Shown: one piece after another, positions 40,230 through 51,000 of the stretch
How the letters are laid out: each line of letters begins with the position of its first letter
How positions within the stretch are numbered: position 1 is the first letter of the stretch
Notes under the pieces: generated by a model
What the model saw: the letters and a program-made list of their open reading frames with translations, nothing else
Told to the model about the DNA's origin: nothing
The model's database searches: none
Source: Symbiodinium natans
Taxonomy: Eukaryota; Sar; Dinophyceae; Suessiales; Symbiodiniaceae
Direction: 5' to 3'
Length of the DNA stretch: 64,000 nucleotides
Assembly (NCBI GenBank): GCA_905221605.1
Contig: CAJNDS010000145.1
Location: 1-64,000, forward strand
Translations under genes and position numbers: made by a program

Positions 40230-43200
40230 TTATGCGGCATAGGGGGGCACATAGGCGAAAGTGCGGGCTCCAGGCGCTTCGTTGAGGACGCCGAGAAGGT
40301 CGAGGCTTCCATTTCGGCAGATTCGGTTCGCCAGAGAGGTGCCCGAGACGGGGTCGTAGAAGGCCTTCGGGCTTTGGGGCCCTGAGCCCTAAACCCTCTT
40401 AGGGTTTAGGGTTTAGGGTTTACCGAAGCGCCTACATCCTCAACCCTGAAACCCCAAGACCCTGAAATCCAAAACGTCCAGCCCAGTGGCCGCACTGTGG
40501 GCCAGCAGGCGCCAATCACGGAGGTCCTGGCCAGTGTAGCTATTCCTTGGTAGCCGAATAACCATATGATGTCAAGGGTACCCTTTGTGGTAGCCTAACC
40601 TCCCTAAACCCTAAACCCCAACCCTAAACCCAAAATGGGGGACCACTCAGCGACCAAGATTCTCCAAGAAGCCCTGGGACAAGATCCAGGCGAACCTGAA
40701 TCTTGGGATCAGAGTGTTAGGGTTCTGTAGGGTTCTGCAGGGTTTCTGTAGGGTTTTGTAGGGTTCAGGGTTTTAGGGTTCTGTCGGGTCCTTCGAGCGC
40801 TTTGAAAGGCAGGATTGGCTGACCTCTTGGTTGACGGATCTTCGGGTTGTTTCTAAACCCTAAACCCTAAACCCTAAACCCCAAACCCTAAACCCTAAAC
40901 GGAACTACCCATGCCAACAGCGAAGTTGAAGGGCAAGCCTAGATGCCCCTAAACCCCAAAGCCTACATGCCCGAAAGCCTAGACCACCCGAAACCCACAA
41001 CCACACCACATCCCCTACACGGCCCCGAAATTCCCGAAATTTCCCCTCAAAACCCCCCCCAAACCCCCAAACCCCCCAAACCCTAAGCCCTAAAATCCCA
41101 AACTCTAAGTCCCTAAGCCCTAAACCCCTATAAGGGTTTAGGGCTTAGGGTTTAGGGTTTTTCCCCCCCCCCCCCCCCCCCAACTCTTTCCGCTCCAAGG
41201 CGCAGCAGCTGCAGGAGGCTGGTGAGCGTCAGCCCCAGAAAAGTCAAAGTGGAGGCCACCCAGCCGAACTCTTCTTGGAGCCTTTGTTTCTTAGTTTTTC
41301 TATAATATATATATAGATATATAGATATATTTTTTGTTCAAAACTGTTGTTGTTGTGCTTTCCTTTTTTTGTATTTGAATGTATTTGAGGGGGTTTTAGG
41401 AGAGTTTAGGGTTCTAGGGCTCTGTATCTTTAAATTATCTACAATTCCAGGTATACTTGGATTGGATACATATACATGTATACATATGTATATGTATGTA
41501 AGCTTGAATTTCTATCTATCTATCTATATATATATATATACATACATGTCCATACTCAAAACTTCATTGTTCTTGATGGGCTTTTTTGTACGGGCGTCGG
41601 CGCTTCTGCGTTTCGGGTTGGGGGGGGGGCGGCTGCTCTCTGCTCCCGCTTCCCCGCCCTTCCACCGATCAGGCAGGTCAATGGGAAGCTTATCAAAACG
41701 CAACACAAAACCTAAAGCCCCCACCAGCCTGAAAGCCCCTGCATGTTGCGGGGTTGAGGGGTGCGGGTTTAGGGTTTAGGGGGGTTTAGGAATGAGGGCT
41801 TAAGGTTTAGGGCTAAACCCCCTGCAGCCACAAAATCTAAACCCTAACGAACCCCTTGTGGCTTTCTAAAGCAACATTCCTACACAGGACGAGGTGAACT
41901 ATCCGGTTTGGTTTGGGGTTTAGGGTTCAGGGTTTAGGGTTTAAGGACCCCCAGGCGTTGACAAGACGCCTAGACCCTCAACCTCAAGCCCTGCAAACTC
42001 ATTCCCTTCCCCCTGATATTAAACCCCTCTACCCCCACAATATTATAGTATTATATATGAGGAGTTTTTACGATCAGGGGGTAGGTTGAATTTTGGGGGG
42101 AGGGGGTTACACTAAACCCTGCATAAAACCCAGACTGGTCCTACTCCCTAACCCCCGAAACCAAAACGCCAAGGAAAAGCGCCCTTAATAATTGGAATAG
42201 AGTTTTGGGGTATAGTAGAGTTATATAGGGACCATAAGGGAATACTCTTAGCAATTCTTGCTCCAGCCCTAAACCCTAAACCCTAAACCCTCAACCCTAG
42301 ATCCCTAAGCCGAGGAGCCCCAGGAGGGGCAAGCACCCCCAACAGGAGGGTGGCAGGCTGAACGGCGCCCTGAGCGGTGCGTTGGCTTCGGCATCTGTTT
42401 TGCGGGGTGGTTAGGGGTGTTTAGGGTTTAGGGCTTAGGGTATAGGGTTAGGGAAGGGTGTTTAGGGTTTAGGGCTAGAGGCGTGTTTGGGCTTCGGTTG
42501 GGCGTTACAAGGGTCTTGAGGATGCTTTAGCGTGGAGAGTGTGGATGAAGGCTGCTTGTAGGTGGTTTAGGGTTCAAGGGTGTAGGGTGTAGGGTTTAGG
42601 GTTTAAGGTTTAGGGTGGGTTCAAGGGTTTAAGGTTTAGGGTTCCAGGGTTTTTTGGGATTTGGGTCTGTTTGAGGGGCTCTTCGGCTTTTGGGGTGGGC
42701 AAGGCTTTTTCACCTCTGAGGTCCTCGTTTGGGCTTTAGGGTTTTAGGGTAGCTTTGGACCTTTGGCGCCCCCAGGTCCGGGTCAGGGTTTAGGGGTTTG
42801 GGTTTAGGGGTTTAGGGGTTCAGGGTTCAGGGTTTAGGGGAATTCCGTAGCCTTCCAGGTTTAGACTGGGCCCACAGTATTGAACCGATTAGCGCACTTG
42901 CAACGGACCGGGTTTAGGGTTGTTTTGTGCTTCGTGCTTAGCGCTTGAGTTTGAAGGTCACTTCTCCCACCTTTTGTGCAGTCTGCAGCTTTTCTCTTTG
43001 AACCCTAAAATCTAAACCCCGATGCCTGATACCATATCACGCTGTGCCCACCAAGTGTCGGTGAGTAGGAGTAGTTGTTGGGGGCACTCCCCTGGGAAAG
43101 GCGACTGCCCATCCGGATAAGCCTCTTGCCCACAATCGTCAAGGAGGTGCTGCCCGGCAGCAACATGAACCTACCCAGGGAGCTCACTGGCCCGTAGAGT

Positions 43201-46200
43201 AGTTAAGAAATATTCGTTACACTAGGTGGCCCTGATAGTATGACCCAAATTCGATCCTAGGAGTTTGGGCTCTCCGGTACAGAAATCAGAAACCGATAAG
43301 GATTCTTGGGTTCAAGGGTTGCTTTTGGGAACCGCGCTCAGGTCTAAGGCATAGATGGAACAAGGAAAAAGCAACATGTTGCTGTTCAATGGAAGCTTGA
43401 GGAACCGAGTCTGCTTCGGGCCCGCTTTGGCATCCGTATCCTCCTCGCCCTCCTCCTCCTCTTTTTCGCTCTCTTGGCGGATCTTCGTCAGCTGCTCGTG
43501 AAGGGCCGTGAACCTGGGAGAGTAGGCAAGCTGTCCCCAGCAAAAATTGGGTTCTAAGGGGTCCCAACCCTAAACCGGGGAAGGACAGTAGGTTGCACGT
43601 CCTCAACCCTGAGTGCAGGCGCTATGGCGTACTCGCTGTGCGAGGTATTGTAGGATGCACTCTGCGGCACCTAACCTAATGCGGTCAAGGCTGCCCTAAA
43701 CCCTAAACCCTAAACTAAATTGCCATTCCCATACGCTGAAACTCACGTTGAAAGCACATGGGTGTAGGGTTGATGGTTGTCTTGATAAAGGTGTCCAAAG
43801 TATCAGGGCCCGTACGATAAAAATCCCGCACAACGGACCCCTAAACCTAGACCCTAAACCACCCCCCCCCCCCCCCCCGCTGCCCACACCACAGGTGTGA
43901 AAACACCGTCGATAGCACTACCAGGCCGACTACATGCAATGGGCAAGTGCCAGCACAATTCCACATGCGCACTTGGAAGTCTGAAGCCACGTGACCTCTG
44001 TGAACCCTCGAAAGCCTTGCAACCCTAACACCCAAATACCTTCCCAAAGAGCCCAATGCCCCTTAGTTTGAGGAATGTACCTGAAATCATTTCAAAGGAT
44101 CCCCGTATCATTTCAGGTACATTCATGGATTAAGGATATGGGCTCTTTGGGCTAGCCAACCTATCCGAAACCCTAAGCCCCGAACCCTAAACCCTGAACC
44201 CTGAACCCAAAACCTAAACCCTGAACCCTAAACCCTAAACCTTTGAACCCCCTAAACCCTGAACCCTCTGACTCCAAACCAGGAGCTGGGTCGTGGTGGA
44301 GGCCAAGACCGGCGCCGTCATGGCGATGCTGGTGACCTCGGGGTTCACGGGGCCTTCGCCGTCCTCGACACGCACCTGAGGTGTAGGGTTTAGGGGTTTA
44401 GGGGTTTAGGGTTTGGGGGTTCAGGGCTTAGGGGGGTTAGGGTTTACGGCTTAGGGTCTAGGGCTTAGGGTTAGGGGTTAGGGTGTTTCGGGCTGGGTGT
44501 AGGGTTTGTTTCGGGTTCGGGTGAGAGCCTAGGCATTCTGTGCCCTCGACACGGGAATTCGGGTTGAGGGCTTCGTGCCCCGTGAAATCATCTTTCCCTA
44601 CCCTCCCTGGGTTTAGGGTTTAGGGCCCCCCCCCTTAAGGACCCAAACACCGGGTTTAGGGTTCTAGGATTTTGGGGCTTTTTCACTGCGCAGTTTAGTT
44701 CCCTTAGCCCCTAGATTTGAATAGGGGTTTCTAGAAATTGCACAGGGGTTGGGTCCCAATTACGTTGAACAACACGTTTTGAACGAACCGTTTGTGAACG
44801 AACATCTTGCATGACACGGTTTCAACGAAACGTTTCCTTTTCAGACTGCAGCCTTAGAAAACAGCAAGATGGGTTTTTCCCAACATAGGGGTACCTCTTT
44901 TATACCCCCAATAGAGTAGAACCCCCTTAACGGGACCCCCAAAAAGGGTATCCGTCCCCTATTTTTCGTAATCCACCCTCCTGGGGCTTGAGGGGATCTT
45001 TGTACCGGAAATTTCTTGGAGCCTTCTGGGGTCCCTGTGTTCCTCCCAAAGGCGCATTTGGGTGAATCTAAACTCGGCTTGTCAGCTGTTTAGACAAGCA
45101 GGGTGAGAGCTTCACCAAAAGTTATCACCTGCAGCTGCGGCTCTTTTTGTCCTGAGGGTTTAGGGTTTAGGCGTTTAGGGTTTAGGGGCCAAACCCTAAA
45201 GCCTAAACCCTAAACCCTAAACCCTTCAAACCACTCATCCAGGAAAAGGTTTGCTTGGCCCTGCCTGGCTGGGCCTCCTCGATGGCGTTCCCAGCGTCCC
45301 CGGCGAACCGGACAGGACCAGGGCATCGATGCGGTTGTGCAGGGCCTCCGTTCAGGGTTTCAGGGTTAGGGTTTAGGGTTTAGGGGTTTAGGGGTTTGGA
45401 GGTTTAAGGTTTAGGGTTTAGGGGTTTAGGATTTAGAGTTTAGGGTTTGGGGTTTTGCATGGGGCTTCAGCCCCTACCAGAGCCTCCAGCTGCTTTGGCA
45501 GCGAGGCCATCAGCGCCTCCAGTCGCTCCAGGCGGCATGCGAAGGAAGAGGAGTCGACAGCTTCCTGCAAGGCTTCCGTTCCTAACTCTAAACCCTAAAC
45601 CCTAAACCCTAAACCCTAAACCCTGAACTCTAAACCCTATGCTGAACCCTATTCCTAAGCCTTATCAAAATTAGTTTTTGATGGGTTGGGTCCCCCGTTT
45701 CCACCTGACGACACCAAACACCTAAGCCCTTGCCTTGGAGTTTCCTTCGTCTTCTGTCGTATTCTCTAAATGTGCTTCTTCTCCTTCTCCATGTTTTGTG
45801 CGGCTTAGGGTTTAGGATTTAGGGCTTAGGGTTGAAGGTTGTAAACCCATGTCGGTCTTTCCAACACACCCTTAAGCGCTAAACCCCTTAAACCTTAAAC
45901 CTTAAAGCCTTGAAGCCTTAAAGCCTTAACGCCTTAAAGCCTTAAAGCCTTAAAGCCCCCGCTCCCCCCCCCCCCCCCCTCCCCTTAAAAGGCGCTGAAC
46001 ATGAACCCCCGCCCAACGAAACCCTAAATCCTCACCCCCAAACCCTACTACACCCGAAACCCTCAACCCTCAACCCTACTACAACCCCAAACCCTCAACC
46101 CGAAACCCTAGGACACCCACACCATTGGCCCTGGCGGATGTGCCTCGACCATGGACTCCTCCTACCAGGGAGCACGCTTTCAGGTTTTGGGTTGTAGGGG

Positions 46201-46536
46201 TGTGTGGGGGTTTAGGGAAAAGGGTTTAGGGTTTAGGGTTTAGGGTTTAGGGGGTCTTTGCAAGGGTGCCGTACTTTTATAGGACCCCCAAGAAGAACCT
46301 AATCTAGAGAACTACGCCTATGGCGTCCCTACCATCTGCTTCCCTTCATCAAAAGGTTTCACATGGGGGGGGGGTGATTTTCGGAACACTACTGGTTTAG
46401 GGTTTAGGGTTTGGTCTCTGAAAAGCCCTGGGCTAAGCCCCTAAACCCTAACGCGTGGGCCCGTTGGGGGACAGGGGAGGGGGGGGGGGCTCCTCATTCC
46501 AGGGATCTGCATCTCGATCCCGAGCCCCACGCGGAC
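40230..46536 (-). CDS. 12-exon gene, unknown, one hydrophobic segment
   Basis: Exons 46453-46536, 46123-46161, 45478-45564, 45265-45345, 44280-44375, 43934-43980, 43406-43513, 43052- or 43088-43170, 42337-42394, 41185-41281, 40476-40526 and 40230-40364 (TAA at 40230-40232) agree in phase throughout: about 321 residues from the first exon seen. Landmarks: VRVGLGIEMQIPGM, then a heptad-like stretch (RLERLEALMASLPKQLEAL, ALHNRIDALVL), VRVEDGEGPVNPEV, HEQLTKIRQESEKEEEEG (acidic), LLPGSTSLTIVGKRL, a hydrophobic segment (STLTFLGLTLTSLLQLL), DWRLLAHSAATGLD, and the end FYDPVSGTSLANRIC, GSLDLLGVLNEAPG, TFAYVPPYAA. The mix suggests a membrane-anchored protein with a coiled coil; that is inference. A GC donor ends 45265. 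A poly-G tract in the first exon makes its frame fragile. Start codon not found. Confidence 0.57.
40546..40658. mobile_element. TIR element interrupted by CCCTAAA units
   Basis: CTTGGTAGCCGAATAACCAT start and GGACCACTCAGCGACCAAG end; CCCTAAACCCTAAACCCCAA-type sequence (40602-40631) replaces the middle. Confidence 0.65.
44043..44151. mobile_element. 109-bp inverted-repeat element
   Basis: CCCAAAGAGCCC ... GGAATGTACCTGAAATCATT pairs with AATGATACGG-side sequence GTATCATTTCAGGTACATTC ... GGGCTCTTTGGG. Nearly the whole unit folds; single copy here. Confidence 0.75.
45885..45957. repeat. CCTTAAAG repeat block
   Basis: About seven 8-mer units (CCTTAAAG), a telomere-like derivative followed by a poly-C run. 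Confidence 0.85.
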
Positions 46537-47085
46537 CTGTCAGCATTTCCGGCTGAGAGTTTAGGGTTTAGGGTTTAGGGCAAGGGGTTTAGGGTTTAGG
46601 GTTTAGGGCTTAGGGATTCGGGTTGGAACCTTCCTTGGTTAGGGTCGTGGGGTTTTGGCTGGGGCCGCTCGGAAGGGCTTGGGATGGTTTCGCGTGATCA
46701 AAGGCATCGGGCTTACGGGGTTCAGTGTTTGGGGTTTAAAGTTTAGGGTTGAAGGATTGGGGTTTGAGGGTTTGGGATTGTGGTTGAGGGCTGAGGGCTG
46801 AGGGCTGAGGGTTGAGGTTTGAGGGTTGAGGGTTTGGGGTTGAGGGTTTAGGGGTTCAGGGGAGAGCTCTCGGAGCACCCCGAACCCACAAACTGCAAAC
46901 ACTTAACTTCCAATTTCCTAAAGCACGCCCCAAAGCACTGAAAACCCCCAGAGCATTCTATGCCCACCCCCCCCAGGCTTTAGGGTTTAGGGTTTAGGGT
47001 CCCCGACTATGAATAGACCCCAAAAAGGCCAGCACGTGCGCTGGCGGGTCACGGCAACCCCAGAGGGTGCCTCCGCGTACTACGC

Positions 47086-47346
47086 TTGCGCGGTCCACAA
47101 ACTCGCTTGTGCGAAGTGAGCCGCAGTGCTACGTTTGTCACTACAAAAGGAGACGTTCAAGGTTGCAAAAGTAACGACAACGACAGCCCTGCACTTCATG
47201 GACGGGACCTAGGCGTGGGAGTGCTCGGGCCCGCCAAAAAGTCTGCCCTGCACGAGAAGGTGCACGGAACCGAGGAGAGAGCGCCATTTGCAACACGGCG
47301 AAATGCAAATCCCCTTAGACTGGAGGCAGGAAGCGAACCTATCTGA
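47086..47346 (+). CDS. Repeat-free open frame of doubtful status
   Basis: This is an 86-codon frame in a 520-bp block (about 47040-47560) that lacks any telomere-type repeat. Fragments: SATFVTTKGDVQGCK, KSALHEKVHGTEERA. The minus strand is also partly open (47352-47543). The block lies between the stop of one minus-strand gene (47673) and the first exon seen of the next (46536), so it may instead be intergenic or promoter DNA. Confidence 0.22.
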   Translation: MRGPQTRLCEVSRSATFVTTKGDVQGCKSNDNDSPALHGRDLGVGVLGPAKKSALHEKVHGTEERAPFATRRNANPLRLEAGSEPI

Positions 47347-47672
47347 CAGCCCTACAACGCAGAAAGGTTTACGCCTGCCACTTTTGCGCTACACGGAGCG
47401 ATGCAAGTCCGAAAGTTGAACAGGACCCAGGAGGGAGCCCGATTTTCGTAACGAGAACCAGATTGGCGCCCTCCACGATGTGCGATGGAAGCTATCGAAC
47501 CACCCTTACCCTTGACGTAGGAACCGGATAGTGCCCTCCCCAAGCCTGAAGCCCTGAAGCCTCATCACACCCCTGAACCCTAAACCCCTTCATACTCTTG
47601 AGCCCCAAGAACCCTAAACCCTAGACCCTAAGCCCTTAGCCCTAAGCCCTAAACCCTAGACCCTAATAACTT

Positions 47673-48055
47673 CTAGAAGGCTTCTGAGCAGCTTGTGGCC
47701 GCACTTGTCGCCAGGTGCGTGGTTACCAGCTCCTCCAGCCGCCTTTGGGTCTTTTAGGGTTTAGGGTTTAGGGTTAGGGTTTAGGGTTTAGTGTTTAGTG
47801 TTTAGGGTTTAGGGTTTAGGGTTTAGGGTTCCAAGGTTCCTGGACCTTCAAGCCGAAACGTCTGTCGAAAGCTGGCATGTGGACTCTGGGTATGTTCGGG
47901 GTGCGACAGTGTGGAGGGAATAGGGTTTGCAGATGACTTGGGTTTAGGGTTTAGGGTTTAGGGTTTAGGGTTTAGGGTTTAGGGTTTAGGGTTTAGGGTT
48001 TAGGGTTTAGGGTTTAGGGTTTAGGGTTTAGGGTTTAGGGTTTAGGGTTTAGGGT

Positions 48056-48087
<32 letters not shown>

Positions 48088-51000
48088 GGTTTAGGGTTTA
48101 GGGGTACTAACAACTGTACTCATAACCATGTTAGGGCAGTTAAAGGGGCTTCTAAGTGGTTCCAAGTAGGGTTTAGGGATAGCCCTACACCCTAAACCCT
48201 AAACCGTAAACAGGGTTAGCACTCAAAGATCTGAAGCCCTTGGTGTGGCTGTAGCCTAAGCCCCGGTTTGGGCTGCGTCTCGTCTGGTGCCGCGTTGTCT
48301 CGGCTTCTGCCTTGTGCCTTTCGCGCCTCGCGCATTTCATTGCGAGCGCCTCCTGTAGGATTTTAACCCTAAACCCTAAACCCTAAACCCTAAACCCTAA
48401 ATTAGGGTTCAGAGTTCCGGGGTTTAAGCTCTAGACGGAGTTCAGCCCTCAACCCTACACCCCAAGGTTGATGGTTAAGGGTTGGGATGTTCTCCCCCTA
48501 GACTAATACAGTCCTTTCAGAGGGATGACAATAGTTAGGGTTTAGGGTTTAGGGTTTAGGGTTTAGGGTTTAGGGTTTAGGGCTTAGGGTACTAGAATCC
48601 CTGTTAAGGACTGCTAGTACAAGGGGGGAACATCTCAAGTTTAGGGTCTCGCGGGACCTCTCAACTCGGGTTCGGAGCTCGGCTACCCTTGGGCCGCATG
48701 AGTTGACTTAAGCCTGCCATCCGATCTTCCCCAAGTTTAGGGTTTGGGGCTTACTCCCGCAAACCCTGATTTCTAAACCCTAAACCCTAAGTCCTAAACC
48801 CTACATCCTGAACCCGAAATCCTAAACCCGAAACAGCTCTAAACCCTAAGCCCTAAGCCCTAAACCCTAAACCCTAAACCCTCATCCCTGGCTTGCCTTA
48901 GGCGCGCCAGAGGACTGTCCGCGTTCATGGCCCAGGGGGAGCTTAGGGAGAAGGGGTATAAGGAGGGACCCCGAGAATGGACCCTTCATAGGCTTTAGGG
49001 TTTAGGGTTTTAGGGTTTAGGGTTTAGGGTTTCTCATCTGATTCCCTATATTTCCATATATATATATATATACCCCCTATATACACACACCTTCTGTAGT
49101 CCCTATATACCTAAGAAGCCCCGAAAAAGCTCCTAAGGTCCCTTATAAGCGCCCCTGTGGCTCCGAAGACACTGAACTCTAACAGTCACACCTTGCTCTG
49201 ATCCCTAAAAGGGTTTAGGGTTCTTTTGCCTTCCTACCCCTAAACCCTGAACCCTGAACCCAAAACCCAGCTTGAGACCGATGAAGCCCCCTGAAGGCTT
49301 CGGGGTCCGGGGGGAGGGGGGGGGGGTTGCCAGCGTTAGGAAGACCCTTCCCTGAGCCTGCGGAGTCGGCGGAGGAACTTTAGGGGGTTCAGAAATTAGG
49401 GTTCAGGGTTTAGGGTTTAGGGTTTAGGGTTTAGGGTTTAGGGTGTAGGGATATTCAGGGGTGAGGGCCTAAGGGTTTTAGACCTTTAGGGCTTTAGGAT
49501 TCAGGGATATTCAGGGTATAGGGCTAAAGGGTGTTTAGGGTTTACGGGAAAGGTTGAGGGCTTAGGTTAGGGTTTAGGACTTAGGGTTTAGGAAGTAAGG
49601 GTTTAAGGATTTCGGGGTCAGGATTAAGGGTTCTAGGATTGGTTAGGGGCTTCAGGTTTTGTGTACTACCGTAAGCGGGCCTTTGGGTTCAGGGCTCTAG
49701 GCTTTAGGGGTTCAGGGCTGAATGGGTTGCCCTAAATAGACCCTAAACCCCTGAAACACTAAATCCGGTTCACAAACTCGTTCCTGGATTGAGCCCTTGA
49801 AAACACAGTTGTCAATGGCCCGTTCGTGGTCCCTTCGGCTTAGAAACAACAAAGTCAAAACATATGTTTTCCGAAAGATTTAGTTGAACCCTAAACCCTC
49901 ACCCCAAACCCCAAACCCCAAACCCCAAACCCTAAACCCCAACCCTAAACCCTAAACCCTAAACCCTAAACCCTAAACCCTAAACCCTAAACCCCAACCC
50001 AAAACCCAAGGCTGTCGAGGTTCTAGGGTCTTGATTTGGGCTTCGCGAGTTTTCGGGCTCAGGGACACCTCGGCTTGAATGTCCCATCGTGGTACGTTTG
50101 TTATCTTAGGGTATGGTAGTGACATGGTCCCTGAGTATGGGCCCCTAGAAGGGGACGTCTTATATACCCGTTATATACCCTATACAAATTCAGGGCCCAT
50201 ACGGCAAGGGACCATACTAAGGGCCTATGGAACCACCCTTGCATGTTCTGGGGGTTCTTTGGGCCTAAGCCCTTAGTGGTCCCTTGAAGACCTGAAGCCC
50301 TAAACGCTTCTGAGATCTCCCTTGCCCTCTCATCTCCCTCTTCTCCTCGTCAGCCCCCTCGTCTCCTAACCCTAAACCCTAAACCCTAAACCCTAAACCC
50401 TAAACCCTAAACCCTAAACCCTAAACGCCCAAGGTACGGCCTCATGATCTTGGGCAGCTGATCGATCAGCCCTTCCTACGCTCAAGCCGGTTCTTGGCTG
50501 CTAGGTTCTAGGTTGGTGGCTTTCAGGGAGGTTAGTTTCTAGTTTAGGGTTTAGGGTTTGGGGTTTAGGGTCTGGGGTTTAGGTTCTAGGTTGGTGGCTT
50601 TCAGGTAGGTTCGTTTAGGGCCTAGGGTTTAGGGTTTGGGGTTTAGGGTTTGGGGAGGCTTGCAGGTAGGTTCGTTTAGGGTTTAGGGGTTTAGGGTTTT
50701 GGGTCTAGAGTTTAGGGTTTTGGGGGCTTAGAGCTTTAGGGTGATCCGACTCCCTACTAAGAACCAACACCCAATTCTGGCCACAAAAAACCCAAAGCTC
50801 TAGACGCTAACCCTAAGCCCTAAACCCTCAGCCCCAAACCGTAAACACTCCTTGGGCAAGACGAAAACGACCACTTTGGTGAACTTCAACGCCGCGCGCC
50901 AGACCTGCACCGAGGTTAGGGTTTCGGGTTGGGATGTTCCCCCTTATACTAACAGTCCTTAAGATTGCTTCTAGTACCCCTCCTACTAGAATCTCTAACA

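Noticed and set aside
46639-46902. Frames ending in repeated NPQTLNP / LNPKP
   Set aside because: Translations of CCCTAAA-type repeats.
47040-47480. tRNA or snRNA gene in the repeat-free block
   Set aside because: I could find no cloverleaf with T-loop consensus, nor an obvious U-snRNA motif.
48482-48638. CRISPR-like or rho-independent terminator structures
   Set aside because: The hairpins belong to eukaryotic TIR elements; there are no regularly spaced repeats with unique spacers and no bacterial genes.
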